Assembly (NCBI RefSeq): GCF_037078405.1
Contig: NZ_JAYMGZ010000001.1
Span: forward strand, 248,001 to 312,000
Source: Haloarcula sp. DT43
GTDB taxonomy: Archaea > Halobacteriota > Halobacteria > Halobacteriales > Haloarculaceae
Length of the DNA: 64,000 nt
Direction of reading: 5' to 3'
Translations under genes and position numbers: made by a program
Notes under the pieces: model-generated
Seen by the model: only the letters and a program-made list of their open reading frames with translations
Database searches by the model: none
What the model was told of the DNA's origin: nothing
Part shown: positions 34,799 to 43,619 of the stretch, piece after piece
Layout of the letters: every line of letters starts with the position of its first letter
How positions within the stretch are numbered: the stretch's first letter is position 1

Positions 34799-36122
34799 CG
34801 CTGGAACCTCCGTCAGTCCGCACGTCCGTGCTCACTTCGCCACCGTCGGCGACGACGCTCTCGCCGCCACCGAACTCGGGGTAGGTCTCGACGCCGTGCT
34901 CGCTGACGTCCAGCCCTTCCTGTTCGTGTTCGGGCGTGACCCGAGCCTCGCCCATGGCCTTCAGAGCGTACCAGATGATCCCGGTCGTAACGACGGTCCA
35001 GACCGTGATAACGGCGACGCCGACTACCTGCGAGATGAACGCGGTCACGACCGAGCCGACCGAACCGGACGTGGCGACGAACGGGAACAGCAGGGTGCCG
35101 AGTACGCCGGCGCTCCCGTGGACCGGGAAGACGGCACAGACGTCGTCGATCTTCAGGCGCTTCTCGACGAAGCCGAAGACGACGGGGAGCTGTGCGCCGG
35201 CGAGGCCGCCGACCACGAACGCGCCCCACCAAGTGGTGGTGTCCGGGATGGCCGTGATGCCGACCAGGCCGGCCAGCAGGCCGTTCGCGACGTAGAGCGT
35301 GTCGACTTTGCCGGTCTTCGCCCACGCGGCGAGTCCAGCGCCCATCGCACCACACGCCATCGCGATGGTCGTCGTCATGGCGACGCGGCCGACGTAGCTG
35401 AACGCACCGAGCGCGAGCGTCCCTTCCTCGGTCACCGTGAACACGGACGCGGCGGTGCCGACGTTGAAGCCGTACCAGCCGAACGCGAGGATGAGCGTCC
35501 CGAGCACGGCGAAGGTCAGGGAGTGGCCCGGAATGACGTTCGCGGAGCCGTCTTCGTTGTACCGACCCATGCGCGGACCGAGGACGTACGCCGCGGTCAG
35601 GCCGGCGATACCGCCCATGCCGTGAACGATCATGCCGCCCGCGAAGTCCTTGAACACCGCGCCACCGAAGCTGAGGTGCGATCCGGCCCACGTGAGACCG
35701 GTGACGACCGGGTAGATGACCGCGGCCAGCAGGATCGTGTACGTGATGTACGCGCGGAGTTTCGCGCGACCGGCCACCGCGCCGGAGACGATCGTCGCCG
35801 CCGTCATCGCGAAGACGGCGCCGAACAGCCACCCGACGTAGTCGTTGGCCGCCGACGCCCCAAAGGCGGGGGCGAAGGAGCCGGAGCCGACCAGGGAGCT
35901 GATGCCCGACCCGATGAGGAAGAACACCGTCACCCCGACCGACCAGGTCAGGAGGTTCTTCGTCAGCTGGTTCGCGACGTTCTTCGAACGCACCTGGCCC
36001 GCTTCGAGCATGGCGAAGCCCGCGTGCATGAAGAAAATCAGGAACGATACCACCAGTACCCACAGTAGGTTAACCCCCTCTGCGAGTACGCTTGGGTCCA
36101 CCTGTAGTGCTGTGTAGCTCAT
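34791..36122 (-). CDS. amt: Ammonium transporter
   Basis: 443 residues with about 11 membrane helices. Conserved Amt motifs include [19 protein letters not shown] near the N-terminus, [20 protein letters not shown] (contains the first pore His), and [14 protein letters not shown] (second pore His). The C-terminal tail ([20 protein letters not shown]) is the region gated by GlnK. First gene of amt-glnK-lrp. A Shine-Dalgarno site (AGGTG, minus strand of 36131-36135) precedes the ATG. Confidence 0.96.
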   Translation of the reverse strand: MSYTALQVDPSVLAEGVNLLWVLVVSFLIFFMHAGFAMLEAGQVRSKNVANQLTKNLLTWSVGVTVFFLIGSGISSLVGSGSFAPAFGASAANDYVGWLFGAVFAMTAATIVSGAVAGRAKLRAYITYTILLAAVIYPVVTGLTWAGSHLSFGGAVFKDFAGGMIVHGMGGIAGLTAAYVLGPRMGRYNEDGSANVIPGHSLTFAVLGTLILAFGWYGFNVGTAASVFTVTEEGTLALGAFSYVGRVAMTTTIAMACGAMGAGLAAWAKTGKVDTLYVANGLLAGLVGITAIPDTTTWWGAFVVGGLAGAQLPVVFGFVEKRLKIDDVCAVFPVHGSAGVLGTLLFPFVATSGSVGSVVTAFISQVVGVAVITVWTVVTTGIIWYALKAMGEARVTPEHEQEGLDVSEHGVETYPEFGGGESVVADGGEVSTDVRTDGGSSDD

Positions 36123-36587
36123 TTCTAGTTCACCTGTTTCGTTTTCTTATCTGCAGGCGTCTGCATGTCCAACTTTGCCCCACTCTTGCTCAACTTCTTC
36201 AACTCTTTCACGAGAAATGGTCTGGTAACACCACTACATAAGGTTTGCCTTTATGAATGCGGAAATTGGAGGGGATGCGGTAGACGACCGTCCAGATTAT
36301 GGTATGATATTATGGATATAAGGTTGTTCTCCGTCAAGAAAGTCCGTATATGCACACTGGAATTCTGGACGTTTGTCGACCCCAGTTCCGGCCTGAGGCG
36401 GCCAAATAGGCCGTTTTCGCTTGCGCGCGCCGTCTGGCCGGCGGGTGTTGCCAGCGACAACAGGATTATAGTTCGGGGCGATAGATTCGGATTCAGCATA
36501 AATGGTCGGACAAGAGTGGGGATTTGTTGCACAGTGTCTCGACACGGTGGACGATTCGACGGTCTTCCGGGAGGGACGTTGCTGAGT
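36123..36587. other. Gene-free divergent regulatory region between amt and the transducer gene
   Basis: 465 bases without a convincing gene; A/T-rich around 36225-36350 and 36460-36500. It should hold the amt promoter (a TATA-like ACTACATAAGG near 36231-36241, read leftward as CCTTATGTAGT) and the transducer promoter. A 14-base near-perfect palindrome is at 36152-36165, in the likely amt leader. Confidence 0.6.
36131..36135 (-). promoter_or_regulatory. Shine-Dalgarno site of amt
   Basis: Minus-strand AGGTG, 8 bases before the ATG at 36122; indicates a leadered transcript. Confidence 0.5.
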
Positions 36588-38198
36588 ATGGCTTCGGACC
36601 ACCACCCGTCCGTTCCGGACCAGTCGACGGCCGTGACAGAGGAGCGGGCCGTCGCGAACGCACAGGGCGCGCTGGATGTCGTGCAGGCGGCCTCGGAGAC
36701 CGTCGGCGAGCAGCTCGCAGCCATCGACGACCGCGCGACGGCACAGGCGTCCGACGCCCAGTGGATCGCCGACGAGGTCTCGTCGCTCTCGGCCACAATC
36801 GAGGAAATCGCCGCGACCGCGACCGAAGTCAGCGACCAGAGCCAGCGGGCGACGGACGCGGCGAACGACGGCCGAGAGGCCGCGGCCGACGCAATCGACT
36901 CGATGGACGAGGTCCGCGAGCTGGGCCAGGCAGTCGCCGAGGAGGTGGCCGCTCTCCAGGACCGGGTCGACCGCATCGCGGACGCGCTGGCCGGCATCGA
37001 CCGCATCGCCGACCAGACGAACATGCTCGCGCTGAACGCCTCCATCGAGGCCGCGCGGGCGGGCGACACCACTGACACGGACGGGTTCGCCGTCGTCGCC
37101 GACGAAATCAAGGGCCTCGCCGAGGAGTCCCAGCAGCAGGCCGAGGAAATCGACACGACGCTTGCGGCGGTGCGCGACGCCACGGACGACACCGTCGAAC
37201 AGCTCGACGCGGCCATCGACGGCATCGACGCCGGGGCCGAGCAGGTCACCACGGCGATGGCGCGCCTCGACGACGTGGCCGACACCGTCGCGGAGACGGC
37301 CGACGGCATCGCGTCCGTCTCGGCGGCGACCGACGAGCAGGCGACGACGAGCGAAGCGGTCGCCCAGCGGTGTGAGACCGTCTCGGACCGCGCCGCCGCC
37401 ATCGAGGACGACCTCTCGGAGATACGCGCCGCCCGCGCCGAACAGACCGCCATGCTCGACGAAATCGAGGGCGTGCTCGCCGCCGCCGAGGCCGACCGGC
37501 AGGACCGACTGGCGGACGCGCCGACGGTCCCGACCGGCATCGACGGTCTCGACGACCTCTGTGGCGGCGGACTCGTCATGGGTGGCCAGGCCGTGATTCG
37601 GTACGCCGACGGGGCGGCTGTCGACGGTACCGTCGCCCAGCTGTGTGCGACCGCCGTCGCCGCCGACCGGGCGGTCTCGCTGACGCCGCCCCCCTCCCTG
37701 GACCGGTCGACGCTGGCCGCCGCGTTCGCGGCCACCGACCGCTCGCTCGATGACGCACTGGCGGACGACGACCTGTTCGTCCTGGACCCGTTCGGGCACT
37801 GGGACGCCGGGTACAACGTGTTCGACCTCGAACGGACGTCCCTCGCCGACGCCAACGAGACGACGGCCGCCAGGCGGGACGCCCCGCTGGTCATCGTGGG
37901 CAACATCCAGGGGGAGATTCGGATGATGGGCGAACAGGCCGCCAGGGAGGCGAGATACGAGAACGACGACGGCGTCTTCGAACCCCGTGACACCGTGGTC
38001 AACGTCATCAACGACGACGCGGTCCCGGCGACACTCGCGGCGTTTTACTCCGGCGCGGCCGACCAGGAACTCGCGCTGTCCCGGACCGACGGCCGCGAGT
38101 CCCTGACCCTCGCCGCCTCGCCGCGCGGCACCGTCGGTGAGACACGGCCGGTATCGCACCTGTCGGGGCCGCCCTTCCTCCGCGTCCGAGACGACTGA
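36588..38198 (+). CDS. Soluble chemotaxis-type transducer fused to a degenerate KaiC/RecA-like domain
   Basis: 536 residues without a membrane helix. Residues ~60-310 are a methyl-accepting chemotaxis signalling domain: long heptad coiled coil with the hairpin tip DRIADQTNMLALNASIEAAR and GFAVVADEIKGLAEES. Residues ~315-520 begin with PTGIDGLDDLCGGGLVMGGQ, as in KaiC-type ATPases (GxxxLDxLLGGGL), but the Walker A that should follow reads AVIRYADG, with no GKT. APLVIVGNIQGEIR is the Walker B-like strand. It would signal to CheA/CheW from the cytoplasm. Coupled by TGATG to the kinase that follows. In-frame ATG further upstream is rejected because composition changes there. Confidence 0.85.
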   Translation: MASDHHPSVPDQSTAVTEERAVANAQGALDVVQAASETVGEQLAAIDDRATAQASDAQWIADEVSSLSATIEEIAATATEVSDQSQRATDAANDGREAAADAIDSMDEVRELGQAVAEEVAALQDRVDRIADALAGIDRIADQTNMLALNASIEAARAGDTTDTDGFAVVADEIKGLAEESQQQAEEIDTTLAAVRDATDDTVEQLDAAIDGIDAGAEQVTTAMARLDDVADTVAETADGIASVSAATDEQATTSEAVAQRCETVSDRAAAIEDDLSEIRAARAEQTAMLDEIEGVLAAAEADRQDRLADAPTVPTGIDGLDDLCGGGLVMGGQAVIRYADGAAVDGTVAQLCATAVAADRAVSLTPPPSLDRSTLAAAFAATDRSLDDALADDDLFVLDPFGHWDAGYNVFDLERTSLADANETTAARRDAPLVIVGNIQGEIRMMGEQAAREARYENDDGVFEPRDTVVNVINDDAVPATLAAFYSGAADQELALSRTDGRESLTLAASPRGTVGETRPVSHLSGPPFLRVRDD

Positions 38199-39535
38199 TG
38201 TTCGGCATCGACGACACTGGTCGGTTCACGTTCGCGACGGACGAGTTTGCCGCGCTGCTGGACCGGACGCCCGACGACCTGGTCGGCACGCCCGCCGCGG
38301 CGGTGGTCGCACCCGAAGACCGCGAGACGCTGGCCGCGGCCAGAGCGGCCGTCGGCGACGCGTCCGACCGGGTGACTCGAACCTGTCATGTCACGCTCCC
38401 GCAAAGCGACCTCCCCGGTCCGGCGACGATAGAGCTCGCGACCGCGGGAGACGGGGGCGTCGTCGGCTCGCTCTGTCGCGCGGCCGAGGCGTCCGACCCG
38501 TTCCGGTACCTGTTCGACCTCATCCAAGACGCGGCCGTCGGCTTCGAAATCGTCAATTACGTCCCGATTGTGCGCACGGTCAACCCCTCGTTCGTCGAAA
38601 CCTTCGGATACGACCGCGAGACCATCGTCGGCGAACCGCTCAACGACTACATCGTCCCCGGCGACCGCGTCGAGGAGGCGGTCAACTACGACCAGCGGAC
38701 CGCCGCCGGCGACATCAACTACGCCGTCGTCTCGCGGAAGACGGCCGACGGCTGCCGTGAGTTCATCTACCGCGGAGTCCCGTACGACACGGCCGACGGC
38801 CGGCGCTGCGGGTTCGCGATGTACACGGACGTGACCGACAGCAGGCGGCAAAAGCGGCGGCTCCGCGTGCTCCACCGCGTCCTGCGGCACAACCTCCGCA
38901 ACGAACTCTCCGTCGTGTTCGGGATGTCCGAGTACGTCCGTGCGAACGCGGCCGAGTCGGCCGTCTCGCTGGCCGCGTCCCGCGCTCTCGACGCGGCCGA
39001 CCGCCTCGCCGCCGTCAGCGAGAAGGCCCGCAACGTCGAGACCGCGCTCGACGGCGACACCAGCCAGTCGGTCGACGCCGCGGCTATCTCCCGGTCCGTC
39101 GCCGACTGCTACCCCGACGCGGCGGTCGAGACGGCCCTGCCGGAGACGCTCCCGGTCACCGGCGGGACGGCCGTCTACGACGCCGTCGACAACCTCGTCG
39201 AGAACGCGCTCGAACACACGCCCGACGGGACGACCGTCCGCATCGTGGCCGAGCGGGCCGACCAGGACGCGTTCGTCCGTGTTCTCGACGACGGCCCCGG
39301 CATCCCGGCCGTCGAACGGGCCGTCGTCTTCGACGACGAGGACATCACCAACCTCCAGCACGGGAGCGGGCTCGGCATCTGGCTCGCCCGGTGGGTCGCC
39401 GAGGCGGCCGGCGGCGGCATCGAGTACGAGCGGACCGACGGGTGGACGACCGTCTCGCTCAGACTTCCGGTCTCCGACGCCGACGACGTGCTCACGCTGG
39501 CCGACGCCATCGGTACCGAACCGACGCGGCGGTGA
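38198..39535 (+). CDS. PAS domain sensor histidine kinase
   Basis: 445 residues, soluble. A divergent PAS-like stretch (residues ~1-95) precedes a PAS domain (about 105-220: FDLIQDAAVGFEIVNYVPIV, FETFGYDRETIVG). The H-box is RVLRHNLRNELSVV with His about 231, of the HNLRN type common in haloarchaea. The ATPase domain has NLVENALEHTP, DDGPGIP and GSGLGIWLARWVAEA. It shares a 1-nt overlap with the transducer gene, so both are made together. No response regulator is adjacent. It converges with the DUF7519-type gene, stops directly adjacent. Confidence 0.92.
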   Translation: MFGIDDTGRFTFATDEFAALLDRTPDDLVGTPAAAVVAPEDRETLAAARAAVGDASDRVTRTCHVTLPQSDLPGPATIELATAGDGGVVGSLCRAAEASDPFRYLFDLIQDAAVGFEIVNYVPIVRTVNPSFVETFGYDRETIVGEPLNDYIVPGDRVEEAVNYDQRTAAGDINYAVVSRKTADGCREFIYRGVPYDTADGRRCGFAMYTDVTDSRRQKRRLRVLHRVLRHNLRNELSVVFGMSEYVRANAAESAVSLAASRALDAADRLAAVSEKARNVETALDGDTSQSVDAAAISRSVADCYPDAAVETALPETLPVTGGTAVYDAVDNLVENALEHTPDGTTVRIVAERADQDAFVRVLDDGPGIPAVERAVVFDDEDITNLQHGSGLGIWLARWVAEAAGGGIEYERTDGWTTVSLRLPVSDADDVLTLADAIGTEPTRR

Positions 39536-40018
39536 CTACCGCCTGAGCGCCGCGGTCAGTGCGATTGCGCCCAGCACGACGCTTGCGAGCGCCAGCGGCG
39601 ACAGCGCCGGGACGTCCAGCTGAAACAGCAGGGTCGTCACGACGACGCTGCCCCCGACCAGCCCCGTCGTCCCCGCGACGTGTGCCAACTCGACGGGCGT
39701 CCCGGGCGCTGTCCCCAGGTCCGCGTAGAGGTCGATGGCCGCGTGTGCGAACGTCCAGGCCAGCACCGTCGCGCCGCCGGCGACCAGCACCGTCGTCGTC
39801 GTTGCTCCCTGGAGCCCGGCCACCAGTAGCGCCAGGAACAGCGCCGCGCTGGCGAGGTCCACCAGCCGGCCGGACTGCACCAGCTGCCCGCCGGCGAGCA
39901 ACACCACGCCGACGAGGGCGGCGGCCGTCGAGGCGGCGCTGATACCGGCGGTAAACAGCGTCACGACCCCCGCCGCAAGCGCCGCGCCGCCACAGACGAG
40001 CCCGGTTCGGGTCGTCAT
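39536..40018 (-). CDS. Small haloarchaeal membrane protein of the DUF58/DUF4129 operon
   Basis: 160 residues, nearly all hydrophobic, with about five helices and a short R-rich end. I recall such proteins as DUF7519-like, last gene of haloarchaeal DUF58 operons, but the name is from memory. It overlaps the DUF58 gene by 4 nt (start at 40018, DUF58 stop at 40015). Function unknown. Confidence 0.7.
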   Translation of the reverse strand: MTTRTGLVCGGAALAAGVVTLFTAGISAASTAAALVGVVLLAGGQLVQSGRLVDLASAALFLALLVAGLQGATTTTVLVAGGATVLAWTFAHAAIDLYADLGTAPGTPVELAHVAGTTGLVGGSVVVTTLLFQLDVPALSPLALASVVLGAIALTAALRR

Positions 40019-41271
40019 CGGCCACCTCGCCAGGCCCGCTCGGTGACCCGTGCCAGCGGCTCCGTCGCGCCCCAGTCGTGGACGGTGACGCCGGCCGCCC
40101 GCAGCCGACGGAGTCGTTCGCGGCGTTCGAGCCGCGCCAGCCGGTGTCCCGCGGTGTCCGTCGCCGTCGGGTCGGGACTCAGGACCGTCACCGGGTGCCC
40201 GCGGGCGGCGAGCCGGCGGACCACCGCCTCGCTGTCGTCGTCACACAGCGGGCCGAGGAAGACGACGTTCGCCGCCGCCGGCAGCTGCGCGACGAGTTTC
40301 GCCGTGTCCGGCGTCCGGGTGACCGCCGTCGCGGCGAAGGCGCGGTCGGTCCTGAGCAGGTCCCGAGCCCGTCGCTGGTGGGCGGCGCTCGTCCCCGGTG
40401 GGAGCCACGCCCCCTCCGGCGAGTACGCCGCGACGCCGACCTCGTGGCCGTCCTCCGGGAGCCCCTCGACGAGGGCGACGGCGGCCATCGTCGACCGCTC
40501 GATGGCCGTCTCGGCGTCCGGCCGCGGGGCCAGCGCGGCGGCCGCCCTGGCGTCGACGACGACCACCACCGTCGCGGACTGCTCGCGGCGGAACTCGACG
40601 GTCCGAAGGTCGCCGGTGCGGGCGTACTGGTTCCAGTCGACTCGGGAGAGCGGGTCGTTCGAGCGGTGCTCCCTGACCGCGTAGAAGGACAGTCCCTCGC
40701 CGCCCTCGTCGACGGGGACCGTCCCGGGGCGGCGGGCCACCGCCGGGACCAGCGGCAACAGCGCCGACCCCGCCGGTCGCTCCCAGGTGACGGTGTCGGG
40801 CTCGGCCGTGACGCGGGTCCGCCGCGCGACCACGCCGACCACGTCCCTGACGACGACCGTCGCCGGGTCGAACACGCAGCGGTCGGTCCCGCCGGTAATC
40901 TCGTAGGTTACCGTCGTCGACGCGCCGGGTCGCAGCGCCGTCCCCAGCGACGCCGACCCCTCGACCACCCGAACGGAGTCGGGCACGCCGTCGGCGACCC
41001 GGAGGTCGGGAATCGTCCGCGAGCCGTCGTTGCGGACGGTCAGGGCGACGGTCACTCGCTCGCCAAGCGCCGGCTCCGTCGGGGTGAGAGAGCGCTGTAT
41101 CGACACGTTGGCGGCCGGCGGGACGGCGACGCGGTCGTACGCGCTCAGCGTGACGCCGAGCCCGCCCAGCAACACGAGCGCGGGGACCTGCCCCACCAGC
41201 CCGACGCCGACGGCGACAAGCGCGGCCCCGGCCAGCCCGAACCAGCGCCCGGTGCGGTGGGTCTCGCTCAT
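40015..41271 (-). CDS. DUF58 domain protein
   Basis: 418 residues. Two membrane helices near the N-terminus (LAGAALVAVGVGLVGQVPAL and following) anchor an extracytoplasmic-type beta domain, then the DUF58/vWA-like region. The DUF58 motif is VREHRSNDPLSRVDWNQYAR followed by GDLRTVEFRRE. DUF58 proteins usually work with MoxR AAA ATPases in cell-surface or complex assembly functions; no MoxR is seen here. Start overlaps the preceding gene (41268) by 4 nt. Confidence 0.86.
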   Translation of the reverse strand: MSETHRTGRWFGLAGAALVAVGVGLVGQVPALVLLGGLGVTLSAYDRVAVPPAANVSIQRSLTPTEPALGERVTVALTVRNDGSRTIPDLRVADGVPDSVRVVEGSASLGTALRPGASTTVTYEITGGTDRCVFDPATVVVRDVVGVVARRTRVTAEPDTVTWERPAGSALLPLVPAVARRPGTVPVDEGGEGLSFYAVREHRSNDPLSRVDWNQYARTGDLRTVEFRREQSATVVVVVDARAAAALAPRPDAETAIERSTMAAVALVEGLPEDGHEVGVAAYSPEGAWLPPGTSAAHQRRARDLLRTDRAFAATAVTRTPDTAKLVAQLPAAANVVFLGPLCDDDSEAVVRRLAARGHPVTVLSPDPTATDTAGHRLARLERRERLRRLRAAGVTVHDWGATEPLARVTERAWRGGR

Positions 41272-41795
41272 CGCTCCTCGTCGCGCCGCTGGAGTTCGGC
41301 CGTCGCGTGCGCGACCCGCCGCTTGAACGGGTCGACCCCCGAGAGCCATCCGGACAGCCGCGCCCGGAGCGATATCGTCGTCCCGTCGAACAGCTCTCGC
41401 GCCGGCCCGCTGTCGGCCCACGCGCCCGAGCGCAGCGCCGACGTCGCTTCCTCGGGCGACAGCCCGTCGCGTTCGAGGACGGTGACCGCCACCGCTTCGA
41501 CGCGTTGCCGGACGGCTTCCCGTCGCGCCCCGGCGTCGAGCGCGTCGTCGATGTCGTCGCCGGGGACCGTCACGTACTGGCTGTCGGTGTCTGGGAGCGC
41601 TACCTCGGGCTCGGTGTCGAGGGAGCGAACGAGCAGCGCGAGCAGCGCGACGCCGCCGGCGAAGACGGCCGCGGCGAGTATCGGGAGGTCCGAGACGGCT
41701 CCGGCGGGCAACAGCGGCGCGCCGAGTACGGCGAGCCCGACACCGACGGCCGTCGCGGCCAGGCCGACCGCGAGCGGGACCCGGCGCAGCGTCAC
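41268..41795 (-). CDS. Membrane-anchored protein of the DUF58 operon
   Basis: 175 residues from GTG 41795. Two membrane helices (VPLAVGLAATAVGVGLAVLG and LPILAAAVFAGGVALLALLV) then a soluble region with DDIDDALDAGARREAVRQRV and an alpha-helical tail. The GTG start overlaps the upstream stop by 4 nt. Of the family found in haloarchaeal DUF58 operons; function unknown. Confidence 0.75.
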   Translation of the reverse strand: MTLRRVPLAVGLAATAVGVGLAVLGAPLLPAGAVSDLPILAAAVFAGGVALLALLVRSLDTEPEVALPDTDSQYVTVPGDDIDDALDAGARREAVRQRVEAVAVTVLERDGLSPEEATSALRSGAWADSGPARELFDGTTISLRARLSGWLSGVDPFKRRVAHATAELQRRDEER

Positions 41796-42463
41796 GGCTC
41801 GCCCCCCTCGGCGTCGAGGTCGTCGGGACTGGCCGCGATGTCGGCCCGCTCCAGCGCCTCGCGGGCCCGGCTCTCCAGGTCGTCGTCGGGCCGCTCGCGG
41901 CCGTAGCGGACCCGCTCGAACAGCGACCGTAGCGACGCGACGGCGTCGGGGTCGGCACCGGCCGCGGTCGCGTCCGCTTCGACCTCGCCCGGCGTCGACG
42001 CGCCGCCGTCCGCCGTCACCGCGTCTTCGAGGGCGGCCCACGCGCGGTACACGTCGTTGGTCAGGGGCACGTCGATTTCGGCGGGGCCGCGAGAAGGGGG
42101 CTCCGCGACGTCGGCGGTTGCGACGCCCGGGGTCTCGCCGCCGGTCTCGTCGATGGTCCGGCTCCGGCCGGCCAGCCGCCAGAGGACGGCCAGCCCGACG
42201 GCGAGGCCGACCGCGAGCGCGCCGACTGCCGGAGCGGGGACGCTCGGCAACAGCGCGCGAGCGCCGCCGTCGCTCTCGGGCGGGTCGATGCTACCCGGCG
42301 GGTCGCCGAGCCCCTGTCCGTCGGGGTTGTCGATTTCGCTGTCGTCCCGGGTCATCTCCGCCCGGTCGGACCCGGTTGCGGCGTCGAGGCTCGCGGCCCC
42401 GACGCTGAACGACAGCAGCGCAATCGCGGCGACGACCGCCACGAGGAGGGACTGTCGCTGCAT
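41792..42463 (-). CDS. DUF4129 domain protein
   Basis: 223 residues. N-terminal signal-like helix (SLLVAVVAAIALLSFSVGAA), an acidic Gly/Pro-rich linker, a second helix (AVGALAVGLAVGLAVLWRLA), and a cytoplasmic DUF4129 segment with VYRAWAALEDAV and the C-terminal VRYGRERPDDD. First gene of the four-gene unit. DUF4129 is often fused to transglutaminase domains; here it is separate. Confidence 0.78.
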   Translation of the reverse strand: MQRQSLLVAVVAAIALLSFSVGAASLDAATGSDRAEMTRDDSEIDNPDGQGLGDPPGSIDPPESDGGARALLPSVPAPAVGALAVGLAVGLAVLWRLAGRSRTIDETGGETPGVATADVAEPPSRGPAEIDVPLTNDVYRAWAALEDAVTADGGASTPGEVEADATAAGADPDAVASLRSLFERVRYGRERPDDDLESRAREALERADIAASPDDLDAEGGEP

Positions 42464-42553
42464 ACCGCCACTCCGCCCCTGGCACATGAATAGGTTGGGG
42501 ACCTGTCGCTCGCTGCGACTCTCCACGGATGCGACAGGCACCGCCGGCCCCGC

Positions 42554-43534
42554 TCAGAGCCGGTCCGCGAGGTCCTCGGCGAAGTAGGTAAGAATCAGGT
42601 CCGCGCCGGCGCGCTTGATGGACAGCAGCGACTCGTGGGCGACCGATTCGAGGTCGAGCCACCCCTTCTCGGCGGCCGCGTGCAACATCGCGTACTCGCC
42701 GGAGACGTTGTAGGCGGCGACGGGGTGGTCGTACGATTCCCGGACCGCCCGGACGATGTCTAGGTACGGGAGGGCGGGCTTGACCATCAGCACGTCCGCG
42801 CCTTGCTCGACGTCGAGGGCGACCTCGCGGCGCGCTTCGCGCGCGTTCGCGGGGTCCATCTGGTAGTGCCGCCGGTCGCCGAACTCGGGTGCGCCGTCGG
42901 CGGCGTCCCGGAACGGGCCGTAGAACGCCGACTCGTACTTCGCGGCGTAGCTCATAATCGGCACGTCGTCGAAGCCGTCGGCGTCGAGGGCCGCACGAAT
43001 CGCGCCCACCATCCCGTCTATCATGCCCGAGGGCGCGACCATGTCGGCCCCGGCGGCCGCGTGGCTCGTCGCAATCCGCCGTAGCAGGTCGAGCGTCTCG
43101 TCGTTGCGCACCGTCAGCCGAGGGTCCTCGGCGGCGTCGGCTTCGAGGACGCCGCAGTGACCGTGGTCGGTGTACTCACAGAGGCACACGTCCGTGATGA
43201 CGTAGGCGTCCGTCTGGCTCGTGATGCGGCGCGTGGCCTCCTGGACGACGCCGTCATCGGCCCAGGCGCGGGTGCCCTTCGGGTCCTTCGACTCGGGGAT
43301 GCCGAACAGCATCACCGCCTCGACGCCCGTCTCGCGGACCTCCTCGACGCGCTCGACGGCCTGGTCGACGGGGACGCGCTCGTGACCCGGCATCGTCTCG
43401 ATGGGGACGCGCTCGTCGGTCGTCGCGTCGACGAACACCGGGGCGATGAGGTCCGCCGCCGAGAGGTCCGTCTCGCGCACCAGCGGGCGAACGCCGTCGG
43501 TCCGCAGTCGGCGCGGGCGCTGTGTCATGTCCAT
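42554..43534 (-). CDS. hemB: Delta-aminolevulinic acid dehydratase (porphobilinogen synthase)
   Basis: 326 residues. It condenses two 5-aminolevulinates to porphobilinogen, the step after HemL. The zinc-site cysteines DVCLCEYTDHGHC are present, as in the Zn-dependent class. The Schiff-base lysines lie in SYAAKYESAFYGPFRDAA and ADVLMVKPALPYLD. I start at ATG 43534 (MDMTQRPRRL); alternatives at 43561 and 43528 change 2-9 residues. Length near 325-330 fits. Confidence 0.95.
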   Translation of the reverse strand: MDMTQRPRRLRTDGVRPLVRETDLSAADLIAPVFVDATTDERVPIETMPGHERVPVDQAVERVEEVRETGVEAVMLFGIPESKDPKGTRAWADDGVVQEATRRITSQTDAYVITDVCLCEYTDHGHCGVLEADAAEDPRLTVRNDETLDLLRRIATSHAAAGADMVAPSGMIDGMVGAIRAALDADGFDDVPIMSYAAKYESAFYGPFRDAADGAPEFGDRRHYQMDPANAREARREVALDVEQGADVLMVKPALPYLDIVRAVRESYDHPVAAYNVSGEYAMLHAAAEKGWLDLESVAHESLLSIKRAGADLILTYFAEDLADRL

Positions 43535-43619
43535 ACTGGTGGCTCCGGTCGTCTGGGGCATGAACCCACCGCTTGCGACGGCGACCGTGCCGTCGACGGC
43601 GCGGGCGGCGGGCCGTGAG

